DNA from: an uncultured Fenollaria sp.
GTDB lineage: Bacteria > Bacillota > Clostridia > Tissierellales > Peptoniphilaceae
DNA: 64,000 bases
Direction: 5' to 3'
Assembly (NCBI RefSeq): GCF_934202865.1
Contig: NZ_CAKPYL010000001.1
Location: 13,919 to 77,918, forward strand
The number at the start of each line of letters is the position of its first letter. Within the stretch, counting starts at the first letter, position 1. The position numbers were made by a program, and so were the translations under genes. Of the stretch, positions 61,631 to 64,000 are shown in pieces. The notes under the pieces were generated by a model. The model was not told the DNA's origin. It did not search any database and worked only from the letters and a program-made list of their open reading frames with translations.

Positions 61631-62380
61631 TCACTTATGCAAAATTTCATTGCCTTTGTCGTAAATTTTCTTTAATTTCTCCATATCTCCATCCACAATC
61701 ACTTTTTCCGGCACATCATTGACGCTGACTGCGTTTTTCCAAGTCTCTGCCTCGCCGTCATCTTTCTTATCTGCGTTAGGTATTACAAGGCCTGAATATG
61801 ACTTGACGGCTATATTTCTTTCTTTAAGAACTTCGTAGACTTTTTTAAGCCCATCCATTAAATCATCTAAGCTTGGTTTTTCTGCATAAGACTTAAAATC
61901 AGCTTTCACCTTGCTTGGCAAATTATCTGCATCAAAGTCCTGATCAAGTGTAAGATATGAGCTATAATTAATTTCATCATCTGGCCCTAGCCATATTTCA
62001 AAGTCAAGGCCGCTGTCCTTAGCTATCTCATCTGCTAAAGCATTTAAAAAAAGCACGTATCTACTGTAGGTGTTGAAAAGCCTTTCGCTATAGCTATCGT
62101 ACTTGAACTTGCCAAAGCTATCGAAACTAAGATAGAACTTCGTGTCAATGCTCTTCTTGTCCCAGATCCTTACGTAGTAGGTCCCGTCATTAAAATTGTA
62201 ATAGGCGCGCTCGCGCACAAGGTCAAGGTCAGTGTAGTGCGTACTTAAGTACTCATCCGCTGATCTATTCGCCAAAATCTTGCTAATTGGGTTGCCATAG
62301 AATACCACTAGGAAGAATAAAATTACTCCTAAAAGCAGCACAAGTGATATATATAATATTATTTTCATAGTCTTTGTCAT
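61631..62380 (-). CDS. YfjL-like membrane-anchored protein, copy 3
   Basis: 249 residues with one N-terminal transmembrane helix and an extracytoplasmic domain. The family block YGNPISKILANRSADEYLSTHY and YYNFNDGTYYVRIWDKKS (residues 28-80) resembles Bacillus YfjL. Long stretches near the C-terminus (KNAVSVNDVPEKVIVDGDME) are identical to copy 2, so duplication is recent. Its ATG overlaps the stop of copy 2 (ATGA). Function of the family is unknown. Confidence 0.78.
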   Translation of the reverse strand: MTKTMKIILYISLVLLLGVILFFLVVFYGNPISKILANRSADEYLSTHYTDLDLVRERAYYNFNDGTYYVRIWDKKSIDTKFYLSFDSFGKFKYDSYSERLFNTYSRYVLFLNALADEIAKDSGLDFEIWLGPDDEINYSSYLTLDQDFDADNLPSKVKADFKSYAEKPSLDDLMDGLKKVYEVLKERNIAVKSYSGLVIPNADKKDDGEAETWKNAVSVNDVPEKVIVDGDMEKLKKIYDKGNEILHK

Positions 62381-63102
62381 TGATTAGACCTCCTCTTCAA
62401 CGCCTCCATATCCCCATCCACAATCACTTTTTCCGGCACATCATTGACGCTGACTGCGTTTTTACAAATCTCTGCCTCGCCATCTTCTTTCTTATCTCTA
62501 TTAGGTATTACAAGTCCTGAATATGAGCTCGCGGCTATATTCCTAGTCTTAAGGGCTTCGTAGACTTTTTTAAGGCCATCCATTAAATCTTCCAATGCTG
62601 GTTTTTCTGCATAAGCCTTAAAATCAGCTGTCACCTTGCTTGGAAGCTTATCCTTGTCAAAGTCTTGATCAAGTGTGAGATATTCTTTATAATCAAAGTC
62701 ATTATCGGGTCTAAGCCATATTTCAAAGTCAAGGCCGCTGTCCTTAGCTATTTCCTCGCCTAAGTCATATAAAAAATCGATGTATCTGCGGTAAGTGTTG
62801 AAAAGCCTGTCACCATAAGTATCGCGTTTCATTTTGCCAAAGCTATTGAAACGAAGATTGAAATTCGTATCAATGCTATTTTTGTCTTGAAGTCTCACGA
62901 CATAGGACGAGTCCTTAAAGTCATAGTAGGCTCGCTCGCGCACAAGGTCAAGGTCCGTGTAGTGTGTTTCTAAATATTTATCCGCCGCTACTTCCGCCAC
63001 TATCCTGCTGATGGGATTGCCAAAGAAAGATAGAATTATGAGTATTGCGAAAAATATTAATAATATTGATAAGAATAACGATAAACTTTTTAATCCTTTC
63101 AT
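62377..63102 (-). CDS. YfjL-like membrane-anchored protein, copy 2
   Basis: 241 residues, same layout: transmembrane helix (about 8-28), FGNPISRIVAEVAADKYLETHY, YYDFKDSSYVVRLQDKNS, and KDSGLDFEIWLRPD. It is closest to copy 3 (several blocks identical) and ends earlier than copy 3, in RRSNQ. It starts about 12 bp after copy 1. Confidence 0.78.
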   Translation of the reverse strand: MKGLKSLSLFLSILLIFFAILIILSFFGNPISRIVAEVAADKYLETHYTDLDLVRERAYYDFKDSSYVVRLQDKNSIDTNFNLRFNSFGKMKRDTYGDRLFNTYRRYIDFLYDLGEEIAKDSGLDFEIWLRPDNDFDYKEYLTLDQDFDKDKLPSKVTADFKAYAEKPALEDLMDGLKKVYEALKTRNIAASSYSGLVIPNRDKKEDGEAEICKNAVSVNDVPEKVIVDGDMEALKRRSNQ

Positions 63103-63114
63103 AGTAGCCTCCCA

Positions 63115-63846
63115 TCATTTTTTGTGCTCGTATAATCTCTCCAGCGTCTCCATATTACCATCTAATATAGTCTTCTCCATAACCCTATCGACGCTGATAG
63201 CGCTGCCCCACTTCTCTGCCATGCCCTCTTCGGCCTTGTCAGCTGTGGGAATGATTCTGCCTGAGTAGTAGTGCACGTCCAAATTCCTCTTGGCAATGGC
63301 TTTTTGCACTTTTTTAAGTCTAGTCATCATCCCCTCAAGGCTCGGCTCATCTTCGTATGCGTGAAAGTGTGCTAATACCTTGCTTGGCAGATGCTCCCTG
63401 TCAAAGTCCTGATCCAATTTAAGATAATACTCATACTTAAGCTCATTGTCAGGAAGTAGTCTAAGCTCAAAATCAAAAGCCTCTTCATCGGCTATATCCT
63501 TGGCATAATCCTTAAGAAAGACCTCGTACCTTTTGTAAGTGTTATCAAGAATTTCATCGTAAGTACTGTATCTAAACTTGCCGCCATGGTCGTAATTAAG
63601 CTCAAAACAAGTGTCGCGGCTCTCTTTGTCCTGAAGCTTCACAGTATAAAAGCTGCCCATCATTTGGTAACTAACGCCCTTTATATCAAGATCAAGATCA
63701 GCGTGATTGGTCTTGATATACTCCTTAGCATCTTTTTCCACCCTCGCTTTGATGATGGGATTGCCATAAGTAATAAGGTAATATCCGATGACAATCAGAG
63801 CTAAAATTATGTATAGACTGTAGTATAGCGCTTTGAATTTTTTCAT
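63115..63846 (-). CDS. YfjL-like membrane-anchored protein, copy 1
   Basis: About 243 residues; the most divergent of the three. Transmembrane helix (about 8-27), YGNPIIKARVEKDAKEYIKTNH, YQMMGSFYTVKLQDKES, and a C-terminal SVDRVMEKTILDGNMETLE equivalent to the other copies. The ATG at 63846 follows AAAGGAGG; in-frame upstream codons overlap the promoter. Confidence 0.78.
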   Translation of the reverse strand: MKKFKALYYSLYIILALIVIGYYLITYGNPIIKARVEKDAKEYIKTNHADLDLDIKGVSYQMMGSFYTVKLQDKESRDTCFELNYDHGGKFRYSTYDEILDNTYKRYEVFLKDYAKDIADEEAFDFELRLLPDNELKYEYYLKLDQDFDREHLPSKVLAHFHAYEDEPSLEGMMTRLKKVQKAIAKRNLDVHYYSGRIIPTADKAEEGMAEKWGSAISVDRVMEKTILDGNMETLERLYEHKK

Positions 63847-63856
63847 AGTGGCCTCC

Positions 63857-63894
63857 TTTAGTGAATTATACCACAAAATGGCTTTTTACGCAAA
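63857..63894 (-). promoter_or_regulatory. Promoter of the YfjL-like operon
   Basis: On the minus strand TTGCGT, a 17-bp spacer and TGGTATAAT (extended -10) lie directly after the 5S rRNA terminator and before the first gene. Confidence 0.6.
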
Positions 63895-63895
63895 A

Positions 63896-63926
63896 AAACA
63901 GATAGCATATAATGCTATCTGTTTTA
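63896..63926 (-). terminator. Terminator of the rRNA operon
   Basis: Arms ACAGATAGCAT and ATGCTATCTGT pair with a short loop; on the minus strand a run of T follows, directly after the 5S 3' end. Confidence 0.85.
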
Positions 63927-63928
63927 TT

Positions 63929-64000
63929 TAAGTGGCGGCTACCTATTATCCCAGGTCGTCTCCAACCAAGTACCTTCAGCGTTAAGAGCCTTAACTTCCG
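63929..64000 (-). rRNA. rrf: 5S ribosomal RNA (3' part)
   Basis: On the minus strand the sequence begins CGGAAGTTAAG, continues CTCTTAACGC and GGAGACGACCTGGGA and ends GGTAGCCGCCACTT. CGGAAGTTAAG is the conserved 5S loop B/helix III motif, and the end is complementary to a standard 5S 5' terminus. The 5' third lies beyond the window. It implies an rRNA operon running leftward into this locus. Confidence 0.9.

Noticed and set aside
1-64000. tRNA genes
   Set aside because: I looked for cloverleaf and T-loop words in the intergenic stretches and saw none; the only stable RNA gene recognised is the 5S fragment at the right edge.

Overview
The window looks like a chromosomal segment of a low- to mid-GC anaerobic Firmicute. 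The [FeFe]-hydrogenase maturation genes, a Cwp84-like C1A peptidase with lectin-like domain, SLH surface anchoring, the secA-prfB linkage and the marked AT bias of non-coding DNA all fit the Clostridia/Tissierellia; I would guess a Peptoniphilaceae-type organism, but genus cannot be fixed from this sequence. No plasmid, phage or transposase genes were found.

Layout. 0-1.6 kb: 5' part of a family 5 solute-binding lipoprotein behind a cobalamin riboswitch-like leader. 1.9-6.4 kb: a tightly coupled operon of a PflX-like radical SAM protein with hydE, hydG and hydF. 6.4-7.0 kb: an AbrB antitoxin with a frameshifted RelE-type toxin. 7.0-9.9 kb: MBOAT acyltransferase plus SGNH/AlgJ-like partner and a small unknown protein. 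9.9-12.1 kb: pgi, cupin, Crp/Fnr regulator. 12.2-16.5 kb: antitoxin remnant, tpx, degV, a MocR/PdxR-like regulator divergent from pdxS (no pdxT). 16.7-20.4 kb: a zinc-uptake operon (small CPIC membrane protein, znuA, znuC, znuB, and a membrane-anchored accessory protein) behind a consensus promoter. 20.7-27.1 kb: secA, prfB (with programmed frameshift), tsaE, tsaB, rimI, tsaD. 27.8-34.3 kb: pstSCAB-phoU-phoB-phoR with a circularly permuted PstS. 34.8-46.2 kb: a secreted-protease locus with two divergently transcribed C1A peptidases, one of them a 1797-residue fusion carrying a rhodanese and two thioredoxin-like domains, and two secreted paralogues of an unrecognised domain. 46.9-51.1 kb: tandem PII-like protein with DUF1538 membrane protein, and a TIGR03915/TIGR03916-type pair. 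51.2-59.6 kb: a 2803-residue S8 (lactocepin-like) SLH-anchored protease. 59.9-61.5 kb: arsR-arsM. 61.6-63.9 kb: three tandem YfjL-like paralogues, next to the 3' end of a 5S rRNA gene at the right edge.

Intergenic DNA carries several dispersed repeat families: a roughly 260-nt structured repeat (27.4 and 46.5 kb, partial at 1.8 kb), an 18-nt tandem repeat (27.2 and 46.3 kb), and a small element with conserved flanks around a hairpin of variable sequence (four copies). One of the small elements sits inside one copy of the larger repeat at a site that is empty in the other copy.

The most unusual material is the secreted-protease locus at 34.8-46.2 kb and the variable-hairpin repeat family.
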